Positions 23,537-32,186 of a DNA stretch of 64,000 bases are shown here, piece after piece. The DNA is from Micromonospora sp. RP3T (GTDB lineage: Bacteria; Actinomycetota; Actinomycetes; Mycobacteriales; Micromonosporaceae): positions 1 to 64,000 of the forward strand of contig NZ_PYPS01000027.1 of assembly GCF_003027925.1 (NCBI RefSeq), given 5' to 3'. Position 1 is the stretch's first letter; every line of letters begins with the position of its first letter. The notes under the pieces are model-generated. The model ran no database searches. It saw only the letters and a list, made by a program, of their open reading frames with translations, and was not told the origin of the DNA. Made by a program: the position numbers and the translations under genes.

Positions 23537-25240
23537 GTGTCCTCCGGCTTCGCTGACCTGACCCTCCAGGCGCACCATCTGGTGTCCGAAGGCGACCTCA
23601 CCGGCGCGCAACGGCTGCTCGCCGACGCGCTCAGCGACGCCGACCCGCGCCCCGGCAACGCCTCCCCCGAGCTGGCCGAGGCGGCCGGCCTCCAGGCGCG
23701 GCTGCTCGTCGCGCTCGGCGAACCGCACTCCGCGCGCGGCTGGGCCGCGTTCGCGTACGCCGCGGCCACCCGCCTGTTCGGCCGCTCCGACGAGCGCACC
23801 GTCACCGCCGCCGCGACGCTGGCCGCGGTGCTGCACCGGGTCGGCAGCGACGCCCGCGCCGCGCGGCTCTACTCCGACGTCATCATCGAGCTGACCGCCC
23901 GCGACGGGCCCGAGTCCCAGCGGGTGCTGGCCGCGCACGCCGACCTGGCCACCGTGGAGTACGCGCGCGGCCAGTGCGAGGTGGCCCGCGACCGCCTCGC
24001 CGACGCCTGGGAGCTGCACCGCGAGGTCTACGGCGACGACCACCCCAGCGGCATCAAGATGCTGGCCAAGCTCGGTGCGATGGAACGCGACTGCGGCCGG
24101 TACGCCGAGGCGCACGAGCACCTGGCGCTCGCCGAGGACCTGTGCCGCCAGCACCTCGCCGTGGACGACCCGCTCGCCGTCCAGGTGGCCGGTCTGGCCC
24201 GGGCCGCCGCCGACCCGGACCACGTCTGCGCCGCGCCCGAACCACAGGCACCCCCGACGCCGGTGGTGCCCGCCGCCCGGGTAGCCCCGCCCGTCGAGGG
24301 TCCGCCCGACCTGCCGCCCTACACTCCGCCCGCGCTCGACGAGCCGGTGCGCACACCGCTCTACCACCCGCCGGGCCGGACCACCGACGCCGGGCACGTG
24401 CCCACGCCCCGCACCGCGCCCGAGGCCGACGCCGAGACGTTCGACGACTACCCGTGGCCGCACGAGCACGAGCAGCCCTGGCGACCGGACGAGCCGGCCG
24501 ACCCGCGCCGGCAGCCGGCCGACCAGTCCTGGCGGGCCGGCGAGCCGGCGGAGCAACCCTGGCGGGTCGGCGAGCCGGCCGAGCAACCCTGGCGAGCCGG
24601 CGAGCCGGCCGAGCAACCCTGGCCGCCGGCCGAGGACGCGGTGCCGCCGACCGTGGTCGGGCTCACCGCCGACGCGCCGCCCGGCGTACGCCGGGTGCCG
24701 TCGGCCCCCGCGCCGTCGTCGCGCTACCTGCCGGTGCACGTGCCCCGGCCACCCGCCACCCCCCGGCGCGAACGGCAGTGGCTGCCGCTGGCGGTGCTCG
24801 GCGTGGTGGTGGCGCTGCTGCTGGGCACCATCGCGGTGATCGCCGGCGTGTCCCGGGTGGACGGTGACCGCGACACCCCGGCCGCCCCGTCCGGCGGGCC
24901 ACCGTCGAGCGGGCCGCCGCCGGCCTCCGCACGGCCCACCGCCAGCGCCCGGCCGGCCGCCTCCCCGGGCACCCCACCGGGCCGGTTCGCGCTCACCGAC
25001 CGACGCGACAGCATCGTGCTGAGCTGGACGTACCCGGCCGGCGCGGAAGGGCCGGTGGTGGTCGCCGGGGGTCGCGCCGGCCAGCCGCAGCACACCTTCG
25101 CGACGCTGCCCGCCGGCTCCGGCGACTACATCGCCTACGGGCTCGACCGCACCACCGACTACTGCTTCACCGTGGCGCTGGTCTGGTCCACCGACACGGT
25201 CGCCCGCGCCGCCCCGGTCTGCACCAAGCGACGCCGCTGA
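23537..25240 (+). CDS. TPR protein with membrane anchor and C-terminal Fn3-like domain
   Basis: This 567-residue protein (GTG start) has an N-terminal TPR-like helical region (about 1-225; for example VLAAHADLATVEYARGQCEV), a long Pro/Glu-rich linker with a 10-residue unit (GEPAEQPWRx) repeated at about 331-361, one transmembrane span (LAVLGVVVALLLGTIAVIAGV, about 417-437), a Ser/Ala/Pro stretch and a C-terminal beta domain ending DYCFTVALVW, like fibronectin type III. The TPR part would be cytosolic and the beta domain outside. The role is unknown; a cell-wall or signalling scaffold is a guess. Confidence 0.7.
   Translation: MSSGFADLTLQAHHLVSEGDLTGAQRLLADALSDADPRPGNASPELAEAAGLQARLLVALGEPHSARGWAAFAYAAATRLFGRSDERTVTAAATLAAVLHRVGSDARAARLYSDVIIELTARDGPESQRVLAAHADLATVEYARGQCEVARDRLADAWELHREVYGDDHPSGIKMLAKLGAMERDCGRYAEAHEHLALAEDLCRQHLAVDDPLAVQVAGLARAAADPDHVCAAPEPQAPPTPVVPAARVAPPVEGPPDLPPYTPPALDEPVRTPLYHPPGRTTDAGHVPTPRTAPEADAETFDDYPWPHEHEQPWRPDEPADPRRQPADQSWRAGEPAEQPWRVGEPAEQPWRAGEPAEQPWPPAEDAVPPTVVGLTADAPPGVRRVPSAPAPSSRYLPVHVPRPPATPRRERQWLPLAVLGVVVALLLGTIAVIAGVSRVDGDRDTPAAPSGGPPSSGPPPASARPTASARPAASPGTPPGRFALTDRRDSIVLSWTYPAGAEGPVVVAGGRAGQPQHTFATLPAGSGDYIAYGLDRTTDYCFTVALVWSTDTVARAAPVCTKRRR
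24530..24619. repeat. Three tandem 30-bp coding repeats
   Basis: Units at about 24530-24559, 24560-24589 and 24590-24619 differ at only a few bases and encode a Trp-centred decapeptide (WR-x-GEPAEQP). Earlier, more diverged units precede them. They lie in the disordered linker of the TPR protein and are expected to vary in number between strains. Confidence 0.75.
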
Positions 25241-25244
25241 CCGG

Positions 25245-26645
25245 TCACTCCGGGTCCGGCTCGGCCAGTGCGGGCAGCCGTACCGTCGCCCGCAGCCCCG
25301 GCGCGGCGGCACCCGGCGTCGCGTCCGCCAGCTCCACCGTGCCGCCGGCCCGGCGCACCAGCTCCCGCACGATGGCCAGGCCGAGGCCCGCGCCGCCGGC
25401 GTCGCGGGCCCGCGCGTCGTCCAGCCGGGTGAACCGGGCGAACACCCGCTCCCGGTCCGCCGCCGGGACGCCCGGCCCGTCGTCGGTCACCGTGACCAGG
25501 TGGTACGCGCCCTCCGGCCCGGCGACGGCCAGCCGCACCTCGGCGGACGCGTGCCGGATCGCGTTCTCCACCAGGTTGACCAGCACCCGGCGCAGCTCCC
25601 CCGGGTCCCCCTCGGTCCACCACGCCCCGGCCGGCACCGCCAGCCGCACCGGCGGCGACGGGTAGCGGGCCGCCACGGCGCGCAGCAGCTCACCCAGCTC
25701 CACCGGGCCCACCGCCGCCGGCCGGGCCGGGCGCACGTCGTCCTCGTCGAGGCGGGCCAGCAGCAGCAGGTCGTCGACGAGACGGCTCAGCCGCTCGGTG
25801 TCGGCGAGCAGGTCGTCGGCGACCGCCGGCCAGTCGGTGCCGTCCCCGAGACGTCGGGCCACCTCCAGCTCGGTACGCATGTTCGTCAGCGGGCTGCGCA
25901 GCTCGTGCGCGGCGTCGGCCACGAACGCCCGCTGCCGGTCCCGGGACGCGGCCAGCCGGTCCAGCATGTCGTTGAGCGTGACCGCGAGCCGGTGGATCTC
26001 GTCCTGCCCGGCCGGCACCGGCAGCCGCTCCGCCCCGGCCCGCCCGGTGATCTCGGCGGCGCCGCTGCGCAGCTCCTCCACCGGGCGCAGCGTCGCGCCC
26101 ACCACCCGCCAGGCCACCACCGCCAGGCCCGCCACCAGCAGCGGGAAGCCGACCAGCAGCAGGTTGCGTACCACGTGCAGGCTGTGCCGCACGTCGGACA
26201 GCGACTTGGCCACCAGCACCGTCCGCGGCTCGGCCGGGGTGCCGGCCGGCACCGTCACCACCCGGACCGGCCCGGACAGGCCGACCCGCTGCCCGTCCAC
26301 CACCAGCCGCTGCCGCTGCCCGGCCCGCAGCTCGTCGGGGCCGAGCATCGGCACCAACCGGTCCGCGTCGATCGAGGCGGCCCGGATCCGGCTCTGCGCG
26401 TCCACCACCTGCACGCGCAACTGGCCGCCGGCCACCGGCAGCGGGTCCGGCAGCGCGTCCTCGGCGGTGAGCAACGCGACCGCGTCCGCGGTCCGCAACG
26501 CCTCCGCGTCGGCCGAGCGTTGCAGCGTCCAGCCGAGCGCGCCGAGCAGCAGCGCGCCGCCGAGCGCGAACCCGAGCGCCAGGCCGAGCACGCCCACCAC
26601 GAGCAGCCGGGCCCGCAGGCCGAGACGGGGTCGCCGGCCGCTCAC
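25245..26645 (-). CDS. Sensor histidine kinase
   Basis: This 466-residue two-component sensor has TM1 at about 12-36, an extracytoplasmic domain (about 37-160), TM2 (about 161-180), a HAMP domain, HisKA with the phospho-acceptor His247 (AAHELRSPL), and HATPase with N-box NLVENAIRH, G1 DDGPGVP and G2 GAGLGLAIV. GTG 26645 overlaps the response-regulator stop (GTGA). The signal is unknown. Confidence 0.93.
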   Translation of the reverse strand: MSGRRPRLGLRARLLVVGVLGLALGFALGGALLLGALGWTLQRSADAEALRTADAVALLTAEDALPDPLPVAGGQLRVQVVDAQSRIRAASIDADRLVPMLGPDELRAGQRQRLVVDGQRVGLSGPVRVVTVPAGTPAEPRTVLVAKSLSDVRHSLHVVRNLLLVGFPLLVAGLAVVAWRVVGATLRPVEELRSGAAEITGRAGAERLPVPAGQDEIHRLAVTLNDMLDRLAASRDRQRAFVADAAHELRSPLTNMRTELEVARRLGDGTDWPAVADDLLADTERLSRLVDDLLLLARLDEDDVRPARPAAVGPVELGELLRAVAARYPSPPVRLAVPAGAWWTEGDPGELRRVLVNLVENAIRHASAEVRLAVAGPEGAYHLVTVTDDGPGVPAADRERVFARFTRLDDARARDAGGAGLGLAIVRELVRRAGGTVELADATPGAAAPGLRATVRLPALAEPDPE

Positions 26646-27298
26646 GTGGCCAACCGGTAGCCGGCGCCGCGGACCGTCTCCAACCGCTCCCGGCCGATCT
26701 TGCGGCGCAGATAGCCGACGTAGACCTCCACCGCGTTCGGGGCGGTGTCCACCGAGGCGTCCCAGACGTGGTCCAGCAGCTCGGTCTTGGACACCACCTC
26801 GCCGGGTCGGCGCATCAGGTAGTCGAGCAGCGCGTACTCGCGGCTGGTCAGCGCCACCTCGGCGTCGGCCCGGGTGACCCGCCGCCGGGCCGGGTCCAGC
26901 CGCAGGTCACCGACCGTGAGCACGGCCGGCCGCCGGGGCGCGCCCCGGCGCAGCAGCGCCCGCAGCCGGGCCAGCAGCACCACGTACGAGAAGGGCTTGG
27001 TCAGGTAGTCGTCGGCGCCGCAGTCCAGGCCGTCGGCCTGGTCGTACTCGCCGTCCTTGGCGGACAGCATCAGCACCGGCAGCCAGCGCTGCTCGGCACG
27101 CAACCGGCGCACCACCTCGTAGCCGGAGAGGCCGGGCAGCATCACGTCGAGGATCATCGCGTCGTAGTCGCCGTGCCGGGCCGCGTCCAGCCCGGCCGGG
27201 CCGGTGGCCGCCACGTCCACCACGAAGCCCTCCGCCGACAGGCCCCGACGCAACGCCGCGGCGAGCCGCGTCTCGTCCTCCACCACCAGCAACCGCAC
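26642..27298 (-). CDS. OmpR-family response regulator
   Basis: This ~218-residue protein has a receiver domain with the acidic pocket EDE, phospho-acceptor Asp51 (MILDVMLPG) and Lys in YLTKPFS, then a C-terminal winged helix (LTSREYALLDYLMRRPGEVV, VEVYVGYLRRKIG). GTG 27298 is preferred because it gives the usual length; an upstream GTG (27325) adds nine residues. It is coupled to its kinase and diverges from the LolA-like gene, a possible target. Confidence 0.92.
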   Translation of the reverse strand: MRLLVVEDETRLAAALRRGLSAEGFVVDVAATGPAGLDAARHGDYDAMILDVMLPGLSGYEVVRRLRAEQRWLPVLMLSAKDGEYDQADGLDCGADDYLTKPFSYVVLLARLRALLRRGAPRRPAVLTVGDLRLDPARRRVTRADAEVALTSREYALLDYLMRRPGEVVSKTELLDHVWDASVDTAPNAVEVYVGYLRRKIGRERLETVRGAGYRLAT

Positions 27299-27395
27299 CG
27301 GTCCAGGGTGCCACCACCGGGTCACCCGTAGGGGATCGGCTCAGCGTCCTCACAGCGACGATCCCGCAGCATGGAGCGCAAGGAGGTGCACACTG

Positions 27396-28511
27396 ATGTC
27401 TGTGATGAAGAACCGCGCCGTGCTGCGCTGGCTGGTCCCGGTGACCGCGGGGGTCGCCGTGATCGGGGGCGGCGCCGCGATCGGCACGTTCGCCGCCGCC
27501 GACCCGGCCCTGCCCCCGCGCAGCGCCGCCCAACTGCTCGACGACCTGCGGACGTCCCGCCTGGACGGGCTCTCCGGCACCGTCGTGCAGCGCGCCGACC
27601 TGGGCCTGCCGCCGATCGCCGCGCTCGCCGGCCAGGCCAGCGGCAACCAGCTCGCCGGGCTGGTCTCCGGCACGCACACGCTGCGCGTCTGGTACGGCGG
27701 CGAGGACCGGCAGCGGCTCGCCCTGGTCGACACGCTCGGCGAGCAGGACGTGCTGCGCGACGGCCGCGACGTCTGGACCTGGAGCAGTCGGGAGAACACC
27801 GCCGTCCACCGGAAGCTCCCGGCCGACGGCAAGGACCTGCCGTCCGCGCCGGCCACCCCGGCCGACGCCGCCCAGCAGGCGCTGGCCGCGATCGACCCGA
27901 CCACCGCGGTGACCGTCGGCCGGTCCGCCACCGTGGCCGGGCGGGACGTGTACGAGCTGGTGCTCACGCCGCGCGACAAGGCGTCGCTGGTGCACCAGGT
28001 GCGCATCGCGCTGGACGCGAAGGAGCACGTGCCGCTGCGCTTCGAGGTGCTCGCCGACGGTCAGGACGAGCCGGCGTTCGAGGTGGCGTTCACCCAGGTC
28101 GACTTCCGGACCCCGGACGCCGACCAGTTCCGGTTCAACCCGCCGCCCGGGGTGAAGGTCACCGAGGAGACGACCGAGACGCGTCCCGGCCCGGCCGCCG
28201 ACCGGAAGCCCGGCGCGGCGGACGCCGAGCGGCCGGACGTGCGTACCGTCGGCACCGGCTGGACCACGGTGGTGGTCGCCAAGCTCGGCGACCCGGCCGG
28301 GCTCGACGGCGCGGCCAAGGCCGGCGGCACGGGCGCGCCGGACGCCGACATGCTGGCGAAGGTGCTCGGCGACCTGCCGAAGGTCAGCGGCGACTGGGGC
28401 AGCGGGCGGCTGCTGAGCGGCAAGCTGTTCAGCGTGCTGCTCACCGACGACGGCCGGGTGGTGGCCGGTCTGGTCACGCCGGAGCGGCTCTACCAGGCCG
28501 CGAAGGGCTGA
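27396..28511 (+). CDS. Exported LolA/DUF2092-like protein
   Basis: This 371-residue secreted or membrane-anchored protein begins with a basic signal segment (VMKNRAVLRWLVPVTAGVAV). The mature part has the beta-rich LolA-like layout seen in MucB/RseB and DUF2092 proteins: TLRVWYGGEDRQRLALVDTLG, DGRDVWTWSSRENTAVHRKL, GRDVYELVLTPRDKASLVHQ and ALDAKEHVPLRFEVL. A perfect AAGGAGG lies eight bases before ATG 27396. Being divergent from the two-component genes, it may be their target or an envelope sensor. A hairpin terminator follows. Confidence 0.75.
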   Translation: MSVMKNRAVLRWLVPVTAGVAVIGGGAAIGTFAAADPALPPRSAAQLLDDLRTSRLDGLSGTVVQRADLGLPPIAALAGQASGNQLAGLVSGTHTLRVWYGGEDRQRLALVDTLGEQDVLRDGRDVWTWSSRENTAVHRKLPADGKDLPSAPATPADAAQQALAAIDPTTAVTVGRSATVAGRDVYELVLTPRDKASLVHQVRIALDAKEHVPLRFEVLADGQDEPAFEVAFTQVDFRTPDADQFRFNPPPGVKVTEETTETRPGPAADRKPGAADAERPDVRTVGTGWTTVVVAKLGDPAGLDGAAKAGGTGAPDADMLAKVLGDLPKVSGDWGSGRLLSGKLFSVLLTDDGRVVAGLVTPERLYQAAKG

Positions 28512-28525
28512 TCGAACGTCGGGCC

Positions 28526-28559
28526 CGGGGCCCGGTCGGCGCGCGCCGGCCGGGCCCCG
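28526..28559 (+). terminator. GC-rich hairpin terminator
   Basis: CGGGGCCCGG at 28526-28535 pairs with 28550-28559 around a self-complementary GC loop, directly after the LolA-like gene. Confidence 0.7.
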
Positions 28560-28568
28560 AGCCGTGTC

Positions 28569-28587
28569 CGGGCTTGGTGCAATGGCG
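28569..28587 (+). promoter_or_regulatory. Possible rifamycin-associated-element-like motif upstream of helD
   Basis: CGGGCTTGGTGCAATGGCG resembles, from memory, the 19-bp GGGGCTTGC-GCAAG-type inverted repeat (RAE) that sits before rifamycin-responsive genes, including helR, in actinomycetes. I count about two-thirds agreement, including GGGCTTG and GCAA. The symmetry is imperfect, so this is tentative. It lies about 90 bp upstream of the helD start. Confidence 0.35.
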
Positions 28588-28623
28588 GGCGACGCGCTAT
28601 CTTTCTCAGTTCAGGCACAAAAA

Positions 28624-28649
28624 AGGAATGGCTTATGAATGCCATTCCT
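28624..28649 (+). promoter_or_regulatory. Low-GC hairpin with ATG in the loop, helD leader
   Basis: AGGAATGGC (28624-28632) pairs perfectly with 28641-28649 around the 8-nt loop TTATGAAT, in a roughly 80-bp AT-rich patch between the preceding terminator and helD. An SD-like AAGGA lies in the 5' arm and an ATG in the loop. A post-transcriptional or attenuation role for helD is possible. Confidence 0.5.
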
Positions 28650-28678
28650 GCGGCAATTTTAGTCAATGAGGAGCCCGC

Positions 28679-30973
28679 TTGTCAACGCACTCCGACGTGT
28701 CGGGTGAGCTGCACCAGGACGACGACGAAATCGGTCGCGAGCAGGAGTACGTCTCGATGCTCTACGACCGGCTGGACGGGCTGCGCGAGCAGGCCGCCCG
28801 CCGGCTCGACGAGGAGTTGCGCCACACCGGCGGCACCCAGCAGGCCCGCTCGCAGCGCGACTCCACCGTGGCGATGTACGCCGACCAGGTCGAGCAGTAC
28901 TCCGCCGTCGAGTCCGGCCTCTGCTTCGGCCGCCTCGACGGGGACGACGGCGCCGCCCGCTACATCGGCCGGATCGGCATCTTCGACACCTCGGGCGAGT
29001 ACGACCCGTTGCTGATGGACTGGCGTGCCCCGGCCGCCCGCCCGTTCTACCTGGCCACCGCCGCCAACCCGCAGGGCGTACGCCGGCGTCGGCACCTGCG
29101 CACCCGCGACCGGAAGGTCACCGGCCTCAACGACGAGGTGCTGGACATCACCGCCGCCTCCCCCACCGCGCACGAGGAGGTCACCGGCGAGGCGTCGCTG
29201 CTCGCCGCGCTCAACGCCGGACGCACCGGCCGGATGCGCGACATCGTCGAGACGATCCAGGTCGAGCAGGACCGCATCATCCGCGCCGACCTGCCGGGCG
29301 TGATGGTGGTGCAGGGCGGGCCCGGCACCGGCAAGACCGCGGTGGCGCTGCACCGGGCCGCGTACCTGCTCTACACCCACCGCCAGCAGCTCTCCACCCG
29401 GGGCGTGCTGCTGGTCGGCCCGAATGCCACGTTCCTGCGCTACATCTCCCAGGTGCTGCCGGCGCTGGCCGAGACCGGCGTGCTGCTGCGCACCCAGGCC
29501 GACCTGTTCCCGGGTGTGCACGCCCGGCGCACCGAGCCGGCCACCACCGCGGCGCTGAAGGGCCGCGCGGTGCTGACCGAGGTGCTCGCCGGCGCGGTCC
29601 GGGACCGGCAGTGGGTGCCGGCCGAGCCGATCACCGTCGAGCTGCCCCAGCGCGAGGTGCTCACGCTCGACCCGGAGACGGTCCGCCAGGCCCGCGACCG
29701 GGTCCGGCGCACCGGCCGGCCGCACAACCTGGCCCGCGCGCTGTTCGACGTGGAGATCGTGCACGCGCTCGCCGACCAGGTGGCCGAGCGCATCGGCGCC
29801 GACCCGCTCGGCGGGGAGAACCTGCTCTCCGAGGCGGACCGGGCGGAGATCCGCCGCGAGCTGCGCGAGGAGCCGGAGATCGTGGCCGCGCTCGACGAGC
29901 TGTGGCCGGTCCTCACCCCGCAGCGGCTGCTCGCCGACCTGTTCGCGTCGCCGGAGCGGATCGCCACCGCCGCGCCGATGCTCACCGACGCCGAGCGGGC
30001 CGCGCTGCACCGGGAGCCCGGCGGCTGGACCCCGGCCGACGTGCCGCTGCTCGACGAGGCCGCCGAGCTGCTCGGCGAGGACGAACGCGCCGCCGCCGCC
30101 CGCCGGGACCGGATCCGCGCGATGGAACGCGAGTACGCCGAGGGCGTGCTGGAGATCTGGCGGGGCTCCCGCTCGATCGACGTGGAGGACGAGGCCGACG
30201 GCGGTGAGATCCTCGGCGTGACCGACCTGATCGACGCCGCCCGGCTCTCCGAACGGCAGGAGGAGTCCGACCGGCTCACCACCGCCCAGCGGGCCGCCGC
30301 GGACCGCACCTGGGCGTTCGGGCACGTCATCGTGGACGAGGCGCAGGAACTCTCGCCGATGGCCTGGCGGCTGCTGATGCGCCGCTGCCCGAGCCGGTCG
30401 ATGACCATCGTCGGGGACGTGGCGCAGACCGGCGCGCTGGCCGGCACGCCGTCCTGGGGCGAGGCGCTGAGCCCGTACGTGGCGGACCGGTGGCGGCTGG
30501 AGGAGCTGACCGTCAGCTACCGCACCCCGGCCGAGATCATGGCGGTCGCCGCCGGCGTGCTCGCCGAGATCGACCCGGCGCTGCGCCCACCCCGCTCGGT
30601 ACGCGCCGCCGGCGTACCGCCGCAGGACCGGACCGTTCCGGCGGACCGGCTCGCCGTCGAGCTGGTCGAGGCGAGCGCCCGCGAGGCCGCCGACCTGGGC
30701 GACGGCCGGCTCGGCGTGATCGTGCCGGCCGGGCGGGTGGCCGACCTGGGCGCCGCAGTGGTCGCGGCGCTGCCCGAGGCGGCCGTCGGCGAGCAGCCGG
30801 AGCTGGCGAACCGGGTGGTGGTACTGACCACCGAGCAGGCCAAGGGGCTGGAGTTCGACTCGGTGCTGGTGGTGGACCCGGACCGGATCGTCGCCGAGTC
30901 CCCCCGAGGCCACAGCGACCTGTACGTCGCCCTCACCCGCGCCACCCAGCGCCTCACCATCCTCCGGACGTAA
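28679..30973 (+). CDS. helD: HelD-type RNA polymerase recycling ATPase
   Basis: This 764-residue UvrD-like protein of the HelD family releases stalled RNA polymerase from nucleic acid; some actinobacterial members (HelR) also displace rifamycins. It has the N-terminal helical arm (REQEYVSMLYDRLDGLREQAARRL, positions about 21-44), Walker A GGPGTGKTA (about 213-221), VGPNATFLRYISQVLP, Walker B VIVDEAQEL (about 551-559), GDVAQTG, TTEQAKGLEFDSVLV and YVALTRATQRL. GAGGAG precedes TTG 28679; the weak start codon and the odd leader suggest controlled translation. A T-tailed terminator follows. Confidence 0.9.
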   Translation: MSTHSDVSGELHQDDDEIGREQEYVSMLYDRLDGLREQAARRLDEELRHTGGTQQARSQRDSTVAMYADQVEQYSAVESGLCFGRLDGDDGAARYIGRIGIFDTSGEYDPLLMDWRAPAARPFYLATAANPQGVRRRRHLRTRDRKVTGLNDEVLDITAASPTAHEEVTGEASLLAALNAGRTGRMRDIVETIQVEQDRIIRADLPGVMVVQGGPGTGKTAVALHRAAYLLYTHRQQLSTRGVLLVGPNATFLRYISQVLPALAETGVLLRTQADLFPGVHARRTEPATTAALKGRAVLTEVLAGAVRDRQWVPAEPITVELPQREVLTLDPETVRQARDRVRRTGRPHNLARALFDVEIVHALADQVAERIGADPLGGENLLSEADRAEIRRELREEPEIVAALDELWPVLTPQRLLADLFASPERIATAAPMLTDAERAALHREPGGWTPADVPLLDEAAELLGEDERAAAARRDRIRAMEREYAEGVLEIWRGSRSIDVEDEADGGEILGVTDLIDAARLSERQEESDRLTTAQRAAADRTWAFGHVIVDEAQELSPMAWRLLMRRCPSRSMTIVGDVAQTGALAGTPSWGEALSPYVADRWRLEELTVSYRTPAEIMAVAAGVLAEIDPALRPPRSVRAAGVPPQDRTVPADRLAVELVEASAREAADLGDGRLGVIVPAGRVADLGAAVVAALPEAAVGEQPELANRVVVLTTEQAKGLEFDSVLVVDPDRIVAESPRGHSDLYVALTRATQRLTILRT

Positions 30974-30975
30974 GG

Positions 30976-31020
30976 AGGGGGCCCTGCTTAACGTTTTCGG
31001 TAGAGGCGGGGCCCCCTTTT
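30976..31020 (+). terminator. Intrinsic terminator with T-run (repeat-like)
   Basis: AGGGGGCCC (30976-30984) pairs with 31009-31017 across a 24-nt loop containing TTAACGTTTTCGGTAGAGG and is followed by TTTT. The loop layout recalls a terminator-like intergenic sequence I believe recurs in Micromonospora genomes. Confidence 0.75.
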
Positions 31021-31028
31021 AACACCGC

Positions 31029-31451
31029 TCAGCCGGGGTTGGCGCCCTCGTCGGTGACGTTGCCGACCTGGGCGCCGGGGGCCGAGGCGTCACTCGTCGA
31101 CCCGCCGGCCGGGGTGCTCAGCCCGCCGGTGGTGGCGTCCCCGGTGGTGGTCGGCGCCACCTTGCCCGGATGCCGCTCCGGTTGCCGGGCCACTCGGCGC
31201 ACGCTGGCCGGGCCGGCCGTGCCGCCGGTCGTGGTCACCGCGCCCTGGCCGCGGGTCGGCCCGCCGTCGCGCAGCACGTCCGGGTCGATCGCCACGTGCG
31301 CCGGGTCGTCCGGATCCGACTCCTGGACCACCCGCTGTTCGTCGGTCGGCGGCACGGTGACCTCGTCCAGCGCGCCCTCGCCGTACACGCCACCGGCGAC
31401 CCGCTGTTCGGCCTGCCGGGCGGCGTCCTGCCGGATGTCGTCCTCACGCAC
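31029..31451 (-). CDS. Hypothetical low-complexity hydrophilic protein
   Basis: The product is about 140 residues, acidic at the N-terminus (REDDIRQDAARQAEQRV) and Gly/Thr/Pro-rich afterwards (TTGGTAGPASV, TTGDATTGGLSTPAGG), with no hydrophobic span or signal peptide. It is probably disordered. GTG 31451 is favoured over GTG 31460 by GAGGTGG at proper spacing. Codon bias supports a real gene, but I recognise no family. Confidence 0.5.
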   Translation of the reverse strand: MREDDIRQDAARQAEQRVAGGVYGEGALDEVTVPPTDEQRVVQESDPDDPAHVAIDPDVLRDGGPTRGQGAVTTTGGTAGPASVRRVARQPERHPGKVAPTTTGDATTGGLSTPAGGSTSDASAPGAQVGNVTDEGANPG

Positions 31452-31748
31452 GTCAACCACCTCGCAGCTCGTGGTGTGGGTATCCGTGCTGCGTGCCCGG
31501 GGTCGGAAGGCTGAAACCGGCCAGGAGGCGCGTCGGTTGACTCCCCGCAGCGCCGTTGACTCCCCGCAGCGCCGGATGTCCGGTTCGGGGCGCGGCCCGG
31601 CACACCGTCGTCACCCGCCGGTTAGCTTGTCTCGGGGGGCGGGTAGTCGGAGGGTGCCCCCGCCACAGAGTGCGAACCGTGCCGTGGCCGAACTGCGGCA
31701 GCGGGGCGAGGGGTGCCGTACGACTCATCAAATCCTGAGGAGGACCAG
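31452..31748. promoter_or_regulatory. Divergent intergenic region with 19-bp tandem repeat
   Basis: Nearly 300 bp without a gene. It contains two head-to-tail perfect copies of TTGACTCCCCGCAGCGCCG at 31537-31555 and 31556-31574, each beginning with a -35-like TTGAC. The downstream gene has a strong GAGGAGGA site. The tandem boxes could be duplicated promoter elements or operators. Confidence 0.5.
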
Positions 31749-32126
31749 ATGAGCACGCAGGCCGCATCCACCAGGCCGATGAACCGGCCCATGTCGGACG
31801 TCCAGAACCGGTCGAGCATGATGGAGTCGCCGACCCGTCCGATGCCGTCGATGCACGACGGCCACCGGGAGGAGATGCCCGCCCCCGGCACCGAGACGAA
31901 GCAGGCGTTCCTCACCACCGAGTTCTGGGTGTACGCCGCAGCCGCCGCGGTCGTCGTGATCGCCGCGTTCTGGAAGGGCACCACCGCCAACGGCCTGAAC
32001 ATCAACAACCCGAACCAGGCCTGGTGGTACCTGACCGCGCTGACCGGCGCGTACCTGATCAGCCGTGGTCTGTCGAAGGCGGGCAGCGCGCGCCGCTCCG
32101 GCAAGGAGCGTCGCGGTCGGCACTGA
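31749..32126 (+). CDS. Small two-span membrane protein
   Basis: This 125-residue protein has a Met/Pro/Ser-rich hydrophilic N-terminus (about 1-50), two hydrophobic spans (TEFWVYAAAAAVVVIAAFW and AWWYLTALTGAYLI) joined by a short loop with GLNINNPNQ, and a basic tail. It resembles small actinobacterial membrane proteins of unknown function. GAGGAGGA precedes ATG 31749. Confidence 0.7.
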   Translation: MSTQAASTRPMNRPMSDVQNRSSMMESPTRPMPSMHDGHREEMPAPGTETKQAFLTTEFWVYAAAAAVVVIAAFWKGTTANGLNINNPNQAWWYLTALTGAYLISRGLSKAGSARRSGKERRGRH

Positions 32127-32145
32127 CCCGCGCCGCGTGACCGGC

Positions 32146-32175
32146 GACGCCCCCGGGATCCGTCCCGGGGGCGTC
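32146..32175. terminator. Bidirectional terminator
   Basis: A perfect 13-bp GC-rich stem (32146-32158 with 32163-32175) closes a 4-nt loop between convergent genes. Confidence 0.88.
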
Positions 32176-32186
32176 GTCGCTTGCCG

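Noticed and set aside
24530..24619. 30-bp repeats suggestive of a mini CRISPR or minisatellite
   Set aside because: Adjacent without spacers and in frame as a decapeptide in a linker.
23000..25312. 770-codon minus-strand frame
   Set aside because: Shadow of MarR and the TPR protein; low-complexity Gly/Val/Arg translation, no motif, no ribosome site.
28635..29015. 126-codon frame starting in the helD leader hairpin
   Set aside because: Beyond the first dozen codons it is the wrong frame of helD with Ser/Thr/Arg-rich shadow composition; the hairpin may matter but the long product is unlikely.
28682..30913. 743-codon minus-strand frame
   Set aside because: Lies wholly antisense to helD, which has complete catalytic motifs; the antisense product is low-complexity.
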